DNA of 64,000 nt from Chloroflexota bacterium (GCA_029548365.1 JAKPNN010000003.1:62001-126000), one strand, 5' to 3'; positions 15,689 to 25,170 are shown, numbered from the stretch's first letter. Numbers and translations are program-made. Notes: generated from the sequence alone by a model not told the origin.

Positions 15689-16945
15689 CTAATCTGACTC
15701 ACCATTTTCTGGTATGGGCGTGGGCGGATTTTCCTGGAATTCCTGGCAGGTTTCAATAATGATCTCAGCATTGTATACTGCTGTAGGGTCATCAGGCACG
15801 GTCTGCAAAATAGCCTGGGCAACCTGCACGGCTTCTCCACAGCGGTTCACCCTGGCCAGCGCCAGGCCGTAACGGCTGTAAAACTCCATCACCGTCATGG
15901 AATAACTCAACGGCAGACCTTCAACCACCACCCCGCCCGGGGTAACACCACCTCGCACCGCCAGTTCCAGGGAGTCAATCGCCTGGTTGTATTGCAGATT
16001 GCGGAAATACATCGAACCCAGGTTGCCGTGAAACCTCGGGTTGGAAGGATCATCATTGACTGCCTGTTCAGCATATTGAACGGCCTTAGCAAATTCACCG
16101 ATGCGAGAGAAAACCCGCGAAATATACCAGTTTGGCTCCGGATCGGTTGGATTCAGCGAGTACGCTTTAGTGAATTGACCTACCGCCAGGTCGTATTCTT
16201 CAATTGTGAAATAATTCCTGCCCATGGCCATGTGCAGTTCTGCGATCGTGTCATTCAGCTCAGCGGCGATCTCTAATTGTTCGAGCGCCTCCTCGTAGTT
16301 GCCAGTGATTTCAAGTACATAGCCGCGTGCCCAGCGCGCTTCCAGCATTTGCGGGTCGATCTCCATCGCTCTTTGCGAGTGCGTGATCGCTTTTTCCAGG
16401 GTGTTGATTTCTCCCAGATCATTCGCCACTCGCCTGGCCAGGATGTTGGCATAAACCGCATGAACAAAGGCATTGTTCGGGTCAAGATCCAAAGCCGACC
16501 GGATATCCGCTTCAGCCTCTAAATATTCGCCCAAATACCCTTTCGACCAGGCCAGCAGCGCATAAGCATTAGGACGTTGATTGTCCAACAGCAACGCGTT
16601 TTCCGCATTGACCCTGGCTGCTTCATACTCACTGCTGTAAAGCTGCAATTTCGCCAGGACGAGGTAATTGGAAACCTCCTGGGGATTGGCTTTGATGGCA
16701 GCCTCATAAGACGCCTTGGCCATACTGAGACGCCCTTCTGCCAGGTAGCTTTCAGCCTCCTCAGCATAAGATGCGGGATCTCGAGTAGGCGTTGGTGTGG
16801 GAACAAAAGGCGGCGGTATTGCTGGAATCACATTGGTATTCAGATACAAAAAGAAACCGATTCCAGCCAGCAGAAACAGAATCAACCAGGGGTTTGATCG
16901 CCTTCTGCGCTTATTCATTGACCACTTACTGCCGCGTAAATACAT
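15689..16945 (-). CDS. Membrane-anchored TPR-repeat protein (paralog 2)
   Basis: About 418 aa, same architecture as the gene 55 bases downstream: basic N-terminus, one transmembrane helix, Pro/Thr-rich linker, seven or more TPR units, and the shared Val-Glu-Gly-Leu-Pro-Leu-Ser segment near the end. The start at 16945 is chosen by alignment with the paralog (both begin Met-Tyr-Leu, Asp or Arg, Gly). ATG codons at 16957 and 16990 are possible. It lacks the cysteine-rich insert and the long acidic tail of paralog 1. Likely cotranscribed with paralog 1. Confidence 0.7.
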   Translation of the reverse strand: MYLRGSKWSMNKRRRRSNPWLILFLLAGIGFFLYLNTNVIPAIPPPFVPTPTPTRDPASYAEEAESYLAEGRLSMAKASYEAAIKANPQEVSNYLVLAKLQLYSSEYEAARVNAENALLLDNQRPNAYALLAWSKGYLGEYLEAEADIRSALDLDPNNAFVHAVYANILARRVANDLGEINTLEKAITHSQRAMEIDPQMLEARWARGYVLEITGNYEEALEQLEIAAELNDTIAELHMAMGRNYFTIEEYDLAVGQFTKAYSLNPTDPEPNWYISRVFSRIGEFAKAVQYAEQAVNDDPSNPRFHGNLGSMYFRNLQYNQAIDSLELAVRGGVTPGGVVVEGLPLSYSMTVMEFYSRYGLALARVNRCGEAVQVAQAILQTVPDDPTAVYNAEIIIETCQEFQENPPTPIPENGESD

Positions 16946-17156
16946 GTTCAGAATCATAGTCCTGAAGTTATCGTCCGTCAAGCGAGACAAAATTGTTATT
17001 ATTTAACGCAAGTTATCAATAATCATGGAAAGAATGTATTGAACTGTGTGTTTATGCTGGCAGGTGAGTGTGTACTTCGATGGCTGAAATTCACTCAATC
17101 CGATTTAAATGGATGGTATTGGCTTTCTAAGCACTGAATATCACGTGTGCCTAATC

Positions 17157-17630
17157 TTATCCCAGAGTTGCGCCAAAGCCACTCAAAAAAATGACAACCA
17201 CACCCAGAACAATGTTGATGAACAATAACAGCATGTAAGTCTTTTGTTCCTGTTGGTTAAATTTCTCAATTTTACGACCCAAAATAAAGCCTCGATAGCC
17301 ACCAATAACGATCATCATGAAGACAACCAAATGTTTGATGGATATCAATGTATTATAAGGTGTAGTAAAACTCAAAAACCCAGAAATGGCGCCAGCTTGC
17401 TTACTCAACAATAAACCGGTGATCCAAAGCACACCAATACTGATCAAACCAACAACTCTGAGTTTGGATTGGTAAATTTTTAACAATTTATTCCTCAATT
17501 TTGGCTCGGCACCGGCATTTTTAACGACTGGCAAGAAAGCAAATCCAGTCGTCAACATCCCGCCAATCCAGAATGCAGTAAATAGATCATGTAATGACCT
17601 GATCATCCCAAATATTAATTGTTTTTGCAT
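17157..17630 (-). CDS. CopD-like four-helix membrane protein
   Basis: 157-aa integral membrane protein with about four transmembrane helices. A His-Asp-Leu near residue 14, a Trp-Ile-Gly-Gly-Met at the end of helix 1 and a Lys-His in helix 3 (Ser-Ile-Lys-His-Leu-Val) match the CopD-domain pattern, in which histidines may bind haem or copper. The function is not established. DNA here is clearly more AT-rich than neighbours, as is the Crp/Fnr regulator gene just upstream on the same strand; both may have been acquired together. ATG is preceded by GGAGG. Confidence 0.55.
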   Translation of the reverse strand: MQKQLIFGMIRSLHDLFTAFWIGGMLTTGFAFLPVVKNAGAEPKLRNKLLKIYQSKLRVVGLISIGVLWITGLLLSKQAGAISGFLSFTTPYNTLISIKHLVVFMMIVIGGYRGFILGRKIEKFNQQEQKTYMLLLFINIVLGVVVIFLSGFGATLG

Positions 17631-17735
17631 TTTTCCTCCAAAAGTTAATGGTGTTTTCCACCACTATAGCATTTGAGGAACAATTATTCTTCGACATAAG
17701 TCGAACTGAAACTTGGGTTTCGTGAATGATCGAAC

Positions 17736-18404
17736 TTAGCCTTGCGCAATCTCTTCTAATCTATTTCGATCCACAATTGTGATCTTATCTCGTTGGATCT
17801 CTATCAAGCCATCTCTGACGAATTTCTGCAGGTTACGATTAACCACATCTAACACAGTACCCAAACGAGCTGCCATTTCTGTTTGCGTGATCCACGACTG
17901 CCTGTTCCAAATATTGCCATCAGCCTGTAATAACAAGAAACGAGCAAGTCGGACATCTACCGTGTAAAAAGATAAATCTTCAATCTGTTCAAGCAAATAC
18001 TGAATTCTTACCGCCAAGCTCTCGACCACTGCACGTGAAAATTTTGAGTTGGTTTCTAATAATTGCTCAACATAACTCTGAAATAAATAGAAAACTTTAC
18101 CTTCTTCCATGGCTATCACCGAAACGGCATTATCAACTTTTGAAAAAACAGCAAGTTCGTTGATTAACTCACCCGGGCCAATAAACCTCAAAGTTGTTTG
18201 TCGACCATCTGTAGCGATTTTTTCAGTTTTAAACCAGCCATCTATTACAAAATACAACTTGTCTGAGGTTTCACCCTGAACATACAATATCTCGCCTTTG
18301 TGAATAGTTTGAGTGCGCACGTTAGGTACGGACAGCTTAAGTTCATTTTCTGAAAGGATCTCTAAAAGGGGAAATTTAGATAATAATTTCGCGGTGATAT
18401 TCAT
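17736..18404 (-). CDS. Crp/Fnr-family transcriptional regulator
   Basis: 222-aa regulator. Residues about 1-120 form a cyclic-nucleotide-binding-type beta roll (Gly-Glu-Ile-Leu-Tyr and Pro-Gly-Glu-Leu blocks). A dimerisation helix (about 125-150) follows. The C-terminal winged helix has a Crp-type recognition region (Thr-Gln-Thr-Glu-Met-Ala-Ala-Arg-Leu-Gly). There is no cysteine cluster of the Fnr type, so it is not an oxygen-sensing iron-sulfur protein. The canonical cAMP-binding Arg-Ser pair is not evident, so the ligand is unknown. It probably regulates the CopD-like gene 106 bp downstream. AT-rich like that gene. Confidence 0.85.
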   Translation of the reverse strand: MNITAKLLSKFPLLEILSENELKLSVPNVRTQTIHKGEILYVQGETSDKLYFVIDGWFKTEKIATDGRQTTLRFIGPGELINELAVFSKVDNAVSVIAMEEGKVFYLFQSYVEQLLETNSKFSRAVVESLAVRIQYLLEQIEDLSFYTVDVRLARFLLLQADGNIWNRQSWITQTEMAARLGTVLDVVNRNLQKFVRDGLIEIQRDKITIVDRNRLEEIAQG

Positions 18405-18456
18405 TTTTATATATCTTCATTGAGGAATTGCACACGAAATGCATACTGGAAAACAA

Positions 18457-19215
18457 TCAGTTTCTGGGTGATGTTTGTCTTATCCATTTGTCTGGCAACT
18501 GGCTGGCTGCAGCCTCATCGAGCAGCCACAGCAATTCACCCTCCGGCGGTGAAATTAATTGGATGGGTTTTTGTTCAGGCTCATAAGGACCGGAAAACAC
18601 CTCCGCAAGCATGTGCGCCTTAGATACTCCGCTTACAAGCACCACGATTTGGCGGGCTGCATTGATGGCATTTTTCGTCAGGGTCAATCGCCAGGCGGAT
18701 TGCGAGGGAACGTGATGGGCGATAAACCAGCGGCAGGTTTCCCTCAACGCGCGGCTGCAGGGAAACAGCGACGCAGTGTGCCCATCAGAACCCATCCCTA
18801 ACAGAACCAGGTCAAACCTTGGCCAGGGGCTGAGAAAGAAGTCTTTCAACCTTGTTTCGTAATCAAAAGCAGCTAACCCGGCGTCGAATTCTGTGTGCAC
18901 ACGATAAATATTCATCTCTGGCACGGCAACCTTCGAAAACAAGGTCCCCTGAACCATCCGGAAGTTTGAATCGGGGTGATCCGGTAAAACATAACGCTCA
19001 TCGCCAAAGAAAAAATGAACATCCTTCCATGCCAGTTGTTTTTGAATTTCTGGCTCCGCCAAACCTGCATATACCGGTTCAGGTGTGCTCCCACCAGCAA
19101 GTGCAACCGAAAACCTCCCCCTGGCTTGAATTGCCTCTTGAGCCCGGTGAACAAACAGATCGATAGCCGCTCGTGCCAGAGCTAATGGATCCGATAATAC
19201 CTGGATGGATTCCAT
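18457..19215 (-). CDS. pgl: 6-phosphogluconolactonase
   Basis: 252-aa enzyme of the DevB/SOL type that hydrolyses 6-phosphogluconolactone to 6-phosphogluconate in the oxidative pentose phosphate pathway. Key motifs are visible: Gly-Gly-Ser-Thr-Pro near residue 41, Phe-Phe-Gly-Asp-Glu-Arg near residue 69, Asp-Ser-Asn-Phe-Arg, and Gly-Met-Gly-Ser-Asp-Gly-His-Thr-Ala-Ser-Leu-Phe-Pro near residue 140, where the catalytic His lies. AGGAAG precedes the ATG. Neighbouring zwf or gnd genes are not in the window. Confidence 0.93.
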   Translation of the reverse strand: MESIQVLSDPLALARAAIDLFVHRAQEAIQARGRFSVALAGGSTPEPVYAGLAEPEIQKQLAWKDVHFFFGDERYVLPDHPDSNFRMVQGTLFSKVAVPEMNIYRVHTEFDAGLAAFDYETRLKDFFLSPWPRFDLVLLGMGSDGHTASLFPCSRALRETCRWFIAHHVPSQSAWRLTLTKNAINAARQIVVLVSGVSKAHMLAEVFSGPYEPEQKPIQLISPPEGELLWLLDEAAASQLPDKWIRQTSPRN

Positions 19216-19231
19216 TTTTGATCACTTCCTG

Positions 19232-20191
19232 TCATTTTATCGATTTTTGTAAGGCTTTAAATTGCTCTTTCTGGTCCTCAGTCAGGTTCTTGGGCACCTG
19301 CACATTGATCTCGGCATAGAGGTCCCCGCGCTGATTGGGCTTTCCCAGTTTCGGCATTCCTAAACCCGTCAGCCGAAAGGTTTTTCCAGAATCAGTTTCA
19401 GGCGGGATGGTCAATTTCACAGCCTTGTCCAGGGCATTCACGGTCACCTCTCCACCCAGTAAGGCGACAAAGAAATCCACCGGCAGGACAATTCTCAGAT
19501 GATCACCCTCGCGCTTATATTTTGCGTGAGGTTTGACATTGATTTTCAGGAATAGGTCGCCAGAGCCTGCCACACCCTCTCCGCCCTGCCCGCTGAGACG
19601 AACCCTGGAACCTGATTTCACACCAGGAGGAATGGAAGCCTCAATCCGCCGACCGCCTTCATAGGTCAGCAAGCGCGTCGTCCCTCGAAATGCCTCTTCA
19701 AGCGAGATTTCCACGGTATGCTCAATATCCTGCCCGCGCGGCATGCGCTGATAGGATGCTTGCCTGGCAGGTCGTCTGGTTGACCTGGCACCCGCCATAC
19801 CGCCAAACAAGGTTTCGAAAAAATCCGAAAACCCGCCCAAACCACCGCCAAACATTTGCTCAAACTCTTCCTGCGAGACGGATCGATACTGGGTTCCGCC
19901 GCGCTGGCCTTGAGCAGCCCATTGAGACCAGTCAAAGTCTTCGGCTCGACCGCCCGTCTGTTGATACTGCTTCCACTGTGACCCAAATCGATCATATTTT
20001 TCACGTTTTTCAGGGTCAGAAAGCACCTGGTAGGCTTCATTGATGTCTTTAAACTTCTCTTCAGCGTTAGGATCATCCGGGTTCACGTCCGGGTGATATT
20101 CACGCGCCAGCTTTCGATAGGCTTTTTTTATATCTTCCTGGCTGGCGTTTTTGCTGACATTTAATGTATTATAGTAATCTCGATACTGCAT
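19232..20191 (-). CDS. CbpA-like DnaJ-family co-chaperone
   Basis: 319-aa type II J-protein. The J domain (1-70) has the His-Pro-Asp motif that stimulates DnaK ATPase. A Gly/Phe-rich segment (about 100-140) follows, then two C-terminal substrate-binding beta domains (about 150-310). The cysteine-rich zinc finger of DnaJ is absent, which makes it closer to CbpA. It would deliver substrates to DnaK in the cytosol. GGAAGG lies eight bases before the ATG. No CIRCE element is seen upstream, so control differs from groESL. Sits 16 bp upstream of pgl on the same strand. Confidence 0.9.
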   Translation of the reverse strand: MQYRDYYNTLNVSKNASQEDIKKAYRKLAREYHPDVNPDDPNAEEKFKDINEAYQVLSDPEKREKYDRFGSQWKQYQQTGGRAEDFDWSQWAAQGQRGGTQYRSVSQEEFEQMFGGGLGGFSDFFETLFGGMAGARSTRRPARQASYQRMPRGQDIEHTVEISLEEAFRGTTRLLTYEGGRRIEASIPPGVKSGSRVRLSGQGGEGVAGSGDLFLKINVKPHAKYKREGDHLRIVLPVDFFVALLGGEVTVNALDKAVKLTIPPETDSGKTFRLTGLGMPKLGKPNQRGDLYAEINVQVPKNLTEDQKEQFKALQKSIK

Positions 20192-20357
20192 TTAGCATTC
20201 CTTCCAATGCCAATAATGTCATTATTTTAGGCGCATCTTATCTAAATAAGATTAGATTGCTTCAAAATCCACCCAACATTGTCAACAACCGTTTGCAGGT
20301 ATAAAAGCAGTTATGCGCCTTTTTTCACTCTCCGGGCAGGCTTAATGATCAAAAAGC

Positions 20358-21074
20358 TTAAGCAATCTCCGGGTCAAATTCGCCCCGGTAATCTTTCGGC
20401 AGCAGCGCAGCAATTTTGGTCATGATCAGTTGACCGGCAGCTTTGATCTCTTCACGGGTTGGTCGCTCAGGGCTATCCGTCATAATCGGTCCGAACACCT
20501 CCCCTATTTGCGTACACACTCGTAATCGCCGCTTTTTTTCTGTGATGGTTTTTACCAATTTCCAATGATTATCACTCACGGTGCCCATGGCGATAATTGG
20601 CGCGCCGGTGCGCAGCGCCATGTAGGCTGCCCCAGGCAACGCCGGCTTTAGCGGGCCGGGATGAACATGCCCCTCAGGGTAGATCACCAACACACCCTTT
20701 TGCGCCAGGATGGATTCGGATGCACGCAATGCTTCAAGATTAGGACTGCCCTGCTTGATTTTCAACGTCTGCCAGGCATTGGGAAACAACCGCGTTAAAC
20801 GGGGTGCATTAGGCATCACCAAATCCCCAATAAATTCCAGCGGCCAGGGAGTGCTGTAAATGGGCGCCACGGTATCTAAAAAATGGAAATGATTGCCCAC
20901 AATCAGCAGGGGGCCTTCTGTCGGAAGATTCTCTAAACCTTTGACCTCCCAACGAGTCAGCACACTGCCCAGGACATCAATCCCGGTCTTCAGGACGCTC
21001 CGAATAAAGCGCCGCCGGGGCCACCGGTATTTCTGCTGCAGGGATGCTTGGGTTTGGTTTTTTCTAATGCTCAC
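20358..21074 (-). CDS. 1-acyl-sn-glycerol-3-phosphate acyltransferase (PlsC-like)
   Basis: 238-aa acyltransferase of the LPLAT family that would transfer an acyl group to lysophosphatidic acid at the inner membrane. Motif I is Asn-His-Phe-His-Phe-Leu-Asp (His-X4-Asp) near residue 60. Motif III is Tyr-Pro-Glu-Gly-His near residue 133, and Gly-Ala-Pro-Ile-Ile-Ala-Met-Gly follows as motif IV. The start codon is GTG, with GGAG ten bases before it. There is no strong N-terminal transmembrane helix, so it is probably peripheral. Substrate preference cannot be told. Confidence 0.85.
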   Translation of the reverse strand: MSIRKNQTQASLQQKYRWPRRRFIRSVLKTGIDVLGSVLTRWEVKGLENLPTEGPLLIVGNHFHFLDTVAPIYSTPWPLEFIGDLVMPNAPRLTRLFPNAWQTLKIKQGSPNLEALRASESILAQKGVLVIYPEGHVHPGPLKPALPGAAYMALRTGAPIIAMGTVSDNHWKLVKTITEKKRRLRVCTQIGEVFGPIMTDSPERPTREEIKAAGQLIMTKIAALLPKDYRGEFDPEIA

Positions 21075-21287
21075 AGGTAATCGACTCCTGATTGTTTAAC
21101 GAATAATTCCAACAGACATAAATGCGTCTTCACCAGCGATTTGATACTGCCTTCAATTATATCCAATTCACAAGGGGATTGCTGCCATACCTGTTGTGAA
21201 ACGCTTGAGTATCTGGTTAACGCATTTACAGCCTGGGCTCTTCAGTCCGCTTCAGGTAACCACATGATCCACTGACCAGCTTTGAGA

Positions 21288-22001
21288 TCAAAGCTTAAAT
21301 AACTCTTGAATATCGGCTGTTGATTCCACAATCAAATTCGCGCCGGCGCGTTCCAATTCTCGCCTGCTGCCGAATCCGCACAAAACTGCAATCGTTTGCG
21401 CCCCGGCTGATTTCCCGGCTTTCACATCCACAATCGTGTCGCCTATCATCACGCATTGAGCAGGCTCCAGCCCGATCTGCTCAGCGGCGTAAATCACCGG
21501 GTCGGGAAAGGGTTTCGTATGGCTACAGGTCTGGGCGGTGACAACAACATCAAAATACCGCTGTAGTTCAAGGTGTTCCAAAAATTGATGCGTGGTGCCC
21601 TTGTCCCGTGCGCTGACCACTGCCATGCGCATGCGCCCGTCAAAATAGTCCAGCATGTTTTTCACACCCGGGATAATCCAAAACCGATCCAGCACCGATT
21701 TCTTTTTATTGCGTTTGCGGGAAAGCCAATCGTAAATCTTCGAAAGCGGCTGGTCAAGATGAACCCGGTCGAAGATATGGTAAATTGTGTTGGCTGGCGT
21801 TTCCATCGCCATCACCAGGGTCCTGGCCAGGTGATGGGCATCCTGCTTTTTGTGCAGCCATGCAATCGGCGCCAGGTACTTGCTGATCCGGTCTACCAGG
21901 CGATCGTCCGTGTCACTGAGCGTGCCATCCACATCAAATAACAACCCCTTCACGCGAGAAACGTCAAAATGCCGGGCTAATGTGATCTCGTTCTGTTTCA
22001 T
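21288..22001 (-). CDS. HAD-superfamily phosphatase (phosphoglycolate phosphatase-like)
   Basis: 237-aa haloacid dehalogenase-type hydrolase. Motif I Asp-Val-Asp-Gly-Thr-Leu-Ser lies near residue 22, motif II Val-Ser-Ala near residue 130, a Lys-Pro-Phe-Pro-Asp-Pro segment carries the motif III lysine, and motif IV is Ile-Gly-Asp-Thr-Ile-Val-Asp. An alpha-helical cap lies between motifs I and II, as in phosphoglycolate and pyrophosphate phosphatases. Substrate not assignable. Its ATG overlaps the stop of the upstream metalloprotease gene (ATGA), so the two are translationally coupled. Confidence 0.85.
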   Translation of the reverse strand: MKQNEITLARHFDVSRVKGLLFDVDGTLSDTDDRLVDRISKYLAPIAWLHKKQDAHHLARTLVMAMETPANTIYHIFDRVHLDQPLSKIYDWLSRKRNKKKSVLDRFWIIPGVKNMLDYFDGRMRMAVVSARDKGTTHQFLEHLELQRYFDVVVTAQTCSHTKPFPDPVIYAAEQIGLEPAQCVMIGDTIVDVKAGKSAGAQTIAVLCGFGSRRELERAGANLIVESTADIQELFKL

Positions 22002-23419
22002 TTCAGCGCTTCAAAAACCACCTCAGCCAGCCCCGGGTTTGGTGCAATCACCCACAATACCCGCTCCCCTTCCCGGAAAACAAGGATGGTACCCTCTTCA
22101 CCAGACCAGGTCGGCTGCTCTTCAATGCGCTGGGAATCGGATACCCAGCGCATATCTGCGTATTGCGTCAATGCAAACACGAATTCATCGGCATCCAGTG
22201 CCGAATCCCATACCGCATCGAGGACAAAAATGACCTCATCAGTCAAATCGTTTAGATAAATGGCATAGGCATCACCGCCCCAACCCTCCGCCGCCTTTCT
22301 TGCCAGGTCGTCATCGAGTCGGTAATCCCCGTCATACGCTTGGCTGAGGATTAAATACGTGGACCATTCTCCCATGACGTTCTGATCAATCAGCTTCCAG
22401 GTTTCTCCCAGAGTGCTTTCCAATTCCGGCAGTGCAACCTGTTGGGGCTGATCCCAGGGGTAGCGCTCCGGATGAAGAATTTGCTCTGTAGACACAGGTG
22501 GGTTAAGGAATGCTGCATCAATTGAGTCAAATCCATTCTTTTCGAAAAGAAACTCCACAAATGTGAAACCATATTCATAAGGGAACATAAGGTCCATCTG
22601 GACGTAGCTCGGAGCGTTGTCATAAACCGGGCTTTCAAACGCTTCATAAGTTTTTAGGAAATCCATATACTCACTTCGGGTAGCGTGGGTTTGAAACCAG
22701 AGCGATTCAGTCCAGGAGGCGTCACCCTCAATCAGCGCCTGGATGGCTGCACAGCGTTCTGAATCCAATTCGCAGGCTTCATCGGTGTAATTGAGATCTT
22801 CTTCAAATCTGAAAGTTTGATCCTGCAACACGTGGGTAAACTCATGGGCATAAATCATTTTTTCACTGATGCCAAACACGTTTCCACCAACCACAAAGAT
22901 TTCATTGGTTTGGCTGTCATAAAAACCGCTTATTTGCTCACTGTACAGTTGATGATAAAAAATCTTCAGATCGAAATCCGCTGGTAAGAGCCCCAATAAT
23001 GCCATGATGATCACATCCTGGCGGGCATCCTCATCCGTGTATTCAGCAAAAAAATCGTTCACGACCAGATCTTCAAGTGCTTCTGAGGTCATTAACACCT
23101 TGGGAACCTCTTCCAACAGGGTTAAACCTCGCAATTGGCTCACCTGACCCTCGATTTCAAGCATTGCAGCCGCGGTCGTGTTTGGCAGTGAGGTTGTGTT
23201 TTCTGGTAGATCTGATCCGGAATCTCCGGGCGCTTCTACGTTTGTGGTGTCAGCCGGTCCGCTGGATGGAAACATCGAGATCGCAATTTTATCAAAATTG
23301 ATTGGCCACAGCAGCGAAATTCCAAAGCCACTGAATATGATCAAGCTGATGCATAAACAGGTGATGATCAAAACGACGGCACAGCTGATGATGATATTCC
23401 TGTTCGAATTTGATTTCAT
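21998..23419 (-). CDS. Membrane-anchored zinc metalloprotease-like protein (HEFTH)
   Basis: 473-aa protein with one N-terminal transmembrane segment (about 8-35), a linker, and an extracytoplasmic domain carrying His-Glu-Phe-Thr-His near residue 191, a HExxH zinc-protease motif. An acidic segment with two cysteines follows, and a Glu about 35 residues downstream (Glu-Gly-Asp-Ala-Ser-Trp) could be the third ligand, as in gluzincins. The family is common in Chloroflexota-type genomes but has no characterised member known to me. Peptide substrates unknown. Coupled to the HAD phosphatase downstream by ATGA. Confidence 0.65.
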   Translation of the reverse strand: MKSNSNRNIIISCAVVLIITCLCISLIIFSGFGISLLWPINFDKIAISMFPSSGPADTTNVEAPGDSGSDLPENTTSLPNTTAAAMLEIEGQVSQLRGLTLLEEVPKVLMTSEALEDLVVNDFFAEYTDEDARQDVIIMALLGLLPADFDLKIFYHQLYSEQISGFYDSQTNEIFVVGGNVFGISEKMIYAHEFTHVLQDQTFRFEEDLNYTDEACELDSERCAAIQALIEGDASWTESLWFQTHATRSEYMDFLKTYEAFESPVYDNAPSYVQMDLMFPYEYGFTFVEFLFEKNGFDSIDAAFLNPPVSTEQILHPERYPWDQPQQVALPELESTLGETWKLIDQNVMGEWSTYLILSQAYDGDYRLDDDLARKAAEGWGGDAYAIYLNDLTDEVIFVLDAVWDSALDADEFVFALTQYADMRWVSDSQRIEEQPTWSGEEGTILVFREGERVLWVIAPNPGLAEVVFEALK

Positions 23420-23573
23420 ATTTACCTTTTATTTTTATCTACGTTATGACTGAAATAATGGCGTTTTACCTGCTGCCGAATCACATAATATCATCCAATG
23501 ATAATCCATCTTATATATTATAAAAACCCCATCCGGGGCTTTCGAAAAATTCACTGTTTTTAAAGAAAGCAGA

Positions 23574-24242
23574 TTAAGCCTTCAAGATGTAACCAACCCC
23601 CCGCTCTGTAATAATTAGTTTTGGATTACGGGGATCTTCCTCAATCGCCTTACGCAGCCAGCTGATATGCACGTCCAACGTGCGGGTGTCACCGGTATAT
23701 TCTGTATCCCAAATTTGTGTAAACAGGGGATCTCGTTTGACGACTTTGCCATTGTTTTGCATCAATACCTGTAGAATTTTCACCAGCCGGGGTGTGATTT
23801 TTGTTTGGCGATCGTTGCACGTGACAAACTGGGTATGGGTATTCAGCTCAATGGGTCCCACCCGTAAGATATGCTTTTCTTTTGAGGGATGATAAACCCG
23901 CAAGCGGTTGATTAATTTTTGAACAGTAAAAGGGAGCCGCAACACCAGGTTTGCATCGATGCTCTCAGGGGTTACTGCATCCTTCTCGATAATCAGGATG
24001 ATGGGCAGACCACTGTTAAAAATTCTGAAGGATTTGCAGATACGGATACCGTTGGTTCTCATTGAGGCAGCATCAACAACAACAGCATGCGGTTGAACAG
24101 CTTCCATCACTTCAAGACCAGCTCTCCCGCTCGATGCTTTACGAACCTGGTATCCTTTACGACGTAATTCTTCACTGAAGGAAACATAATCGCCCCTGCT
24201 GCCTTCTATGACCAAAATCACAACGCCATGATTATCCGGCAA
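23574..24242 (-). CDS. OmpR/PhoB-family response regulator with degenerate receiver
   Basis: 222-aa two-domain regulator. The receiver (about 1-120) keeps an aspartate at the phosphorylation position (Val-Val-Val-Asp-Ala). It lacks the usual acidic pair after strand 1 (Ile-Glu-Gly instead of Asp-Asp/Glu) and the conserved lysine of the Lys-Pro-Phe motif (Arg-Leu-Pro-Phe instead). The C-terminal winged helix (about 125-222) is intact, with Gly-Asp-Thr-Arg-Thr-Leu-Asp-Val-His-Ile and Arg-Gly-Val-Gly-Tyr. No histidine kinase is adjacent. Phosphorylation-independent control is likely. The 347-bp gap to the next, divergent gene holds its promoter region. Confidence 0.85.
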   Translation of the reverse strand: MPDNHGVVILVIEGSRGDYVSFSEELRRKGYQVRKASSGRAGLEVMEAVQPHAVVVDAASMRTNGIRICKSFRIFNSGLPIILIIEKDAVTPESIDANLVLRLPFTVQKLINRLRVYHPSKEKHILRVGPIELNTHTQFVTCNDRQTKITPRLVKILQVLMQNNGKVVKRDPLFTQIWDTEYTGDTRTLDVHISWLRKAIEEDPRNPKLIITERGVGYILKA

Positions 24243-24527
24243 AGTCTTATCCTTCCCAAGTGGCTGTTATTGTATTGGAGCAACATCAATCTGTTTCCTG
24301 ATTTACAATCTTCATTATATCAATAAACACGAACAAAATGGTTCGCTTTAGGTTCTTTCAATCCGGGATCCAAATATCATGAATAGTTCGATTATATGAT
24401 AGAACCACTTTGACCTGCAATCCACTTAAATTTTCTAACAGAAATATTAAAAATATCCTCGTTTGTTTCTTATTTTCGATTATACTCGAAAACCTTAACA
24501 AGTCGAATAGTTCTAATCCTGATTCGG

Positions 24528-24556
24528 TTGATTCTTGTTGTTGCCCGTGTTAGAAT
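24528..24556 (+). promoter_or_regulatory. Promoter of the bifunctional nuclease gene
   Basis: -35 TTGATT (24528-24533), 17-bp spacer, -10 TAGAAT (24551-24556), 33 bp upstream of the ATG. The rest of the 24243-24588 gap is AT-rich with no visible gene. Confidence 0.6.
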
Positions 24557-24588
24557 TAATTTCATCTCGGTAACTGCAGGAGAATCCC

Positions 24589-25143
24589 ATGCCAAAAATG
24601 ATTGAGGTAGAGATCGACAGTGTTCGCGTCAGCTTGACCAATCAACAACGCATTGTCATCTTGAAACAAGCTGACAAAGAACGTTACCTGCCGATTTGGA
24701 TTGGCCTTTATGAAGCGGAGGCAATTACCATTGCTTTACAAGACATCCAGATCGCCAGGCCTCAAACCCACGATTTACTCAAAACCTTAATCCAATCCCT
24801 CAACGCCAGGCTGATCCAGGTCGAAGTTAGTTCGCTATCGGATGATGTATTCTACGGAAACCTGGTCATCGAGATCGATGGCAACCGCAAGTTTGTCGAT
24901 TGTCGTCCCTCTGACGCGTTGGCGTTGGCCGTGCGCATGAATGCACCCATCCTGGTAGCGGAAGATGTCATGGCACAGGCCAGCATCATTCCAGAGGAGG
25001 ATATCTCTGATCAGGATGCTGCTGAGTTAGAAACCCGGGCCAGTGCAGAAATCGAGACCGGTGACCTGGATATCTTTGACGATTTTCTAAAGAATATCGA
25101 CCTGGATGATTTCAGATCAGATGATAAAGAAGACGAACCTTAA
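24589..25143 (+). CDS. Bifunctional nuclease-family protein (BFN/DUF151)
   Basis: 184-aa protein. Residues about 1-130 match the BFN domain: Leu-Pro-Ile-Trp-Ile-Gly near residue 41, Glu-Ala near 47, and a conserved Asp-Cys-Arg-Pro-Ser-Asp-Ala-Leu-Ala-Leu-Ala block near 103. The remaining 50 residues are highly acidic and probably disordered. Family members in plants and Thermotoga have been described with DNase/RNase activity; the role in bacteria is unclear. GGAGAA lies before the ATG. It precedes the replication gene cluster but is separated by a likely terminator. Confidence 0.85.
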   Translation: MPKMIEVEIDSVRVSLTNQQRIVILKQADKERYLPIWIGLYEAEAITIALQDIQIARPQTHDLLKTLIQSLNARLIQVEVSSLSDDVFYGNLVIEIDGNRKFVDCRPSDALALAVRMNAPILVAEDVMAQASIIPEEDISDQDAAELETRASAEIETGDLDIFDDFLKNIDLDDFRSDDKEDEP

Positions 25144-25170
25144 CCCGGACGGTTGAAGTTTGCGAATATC

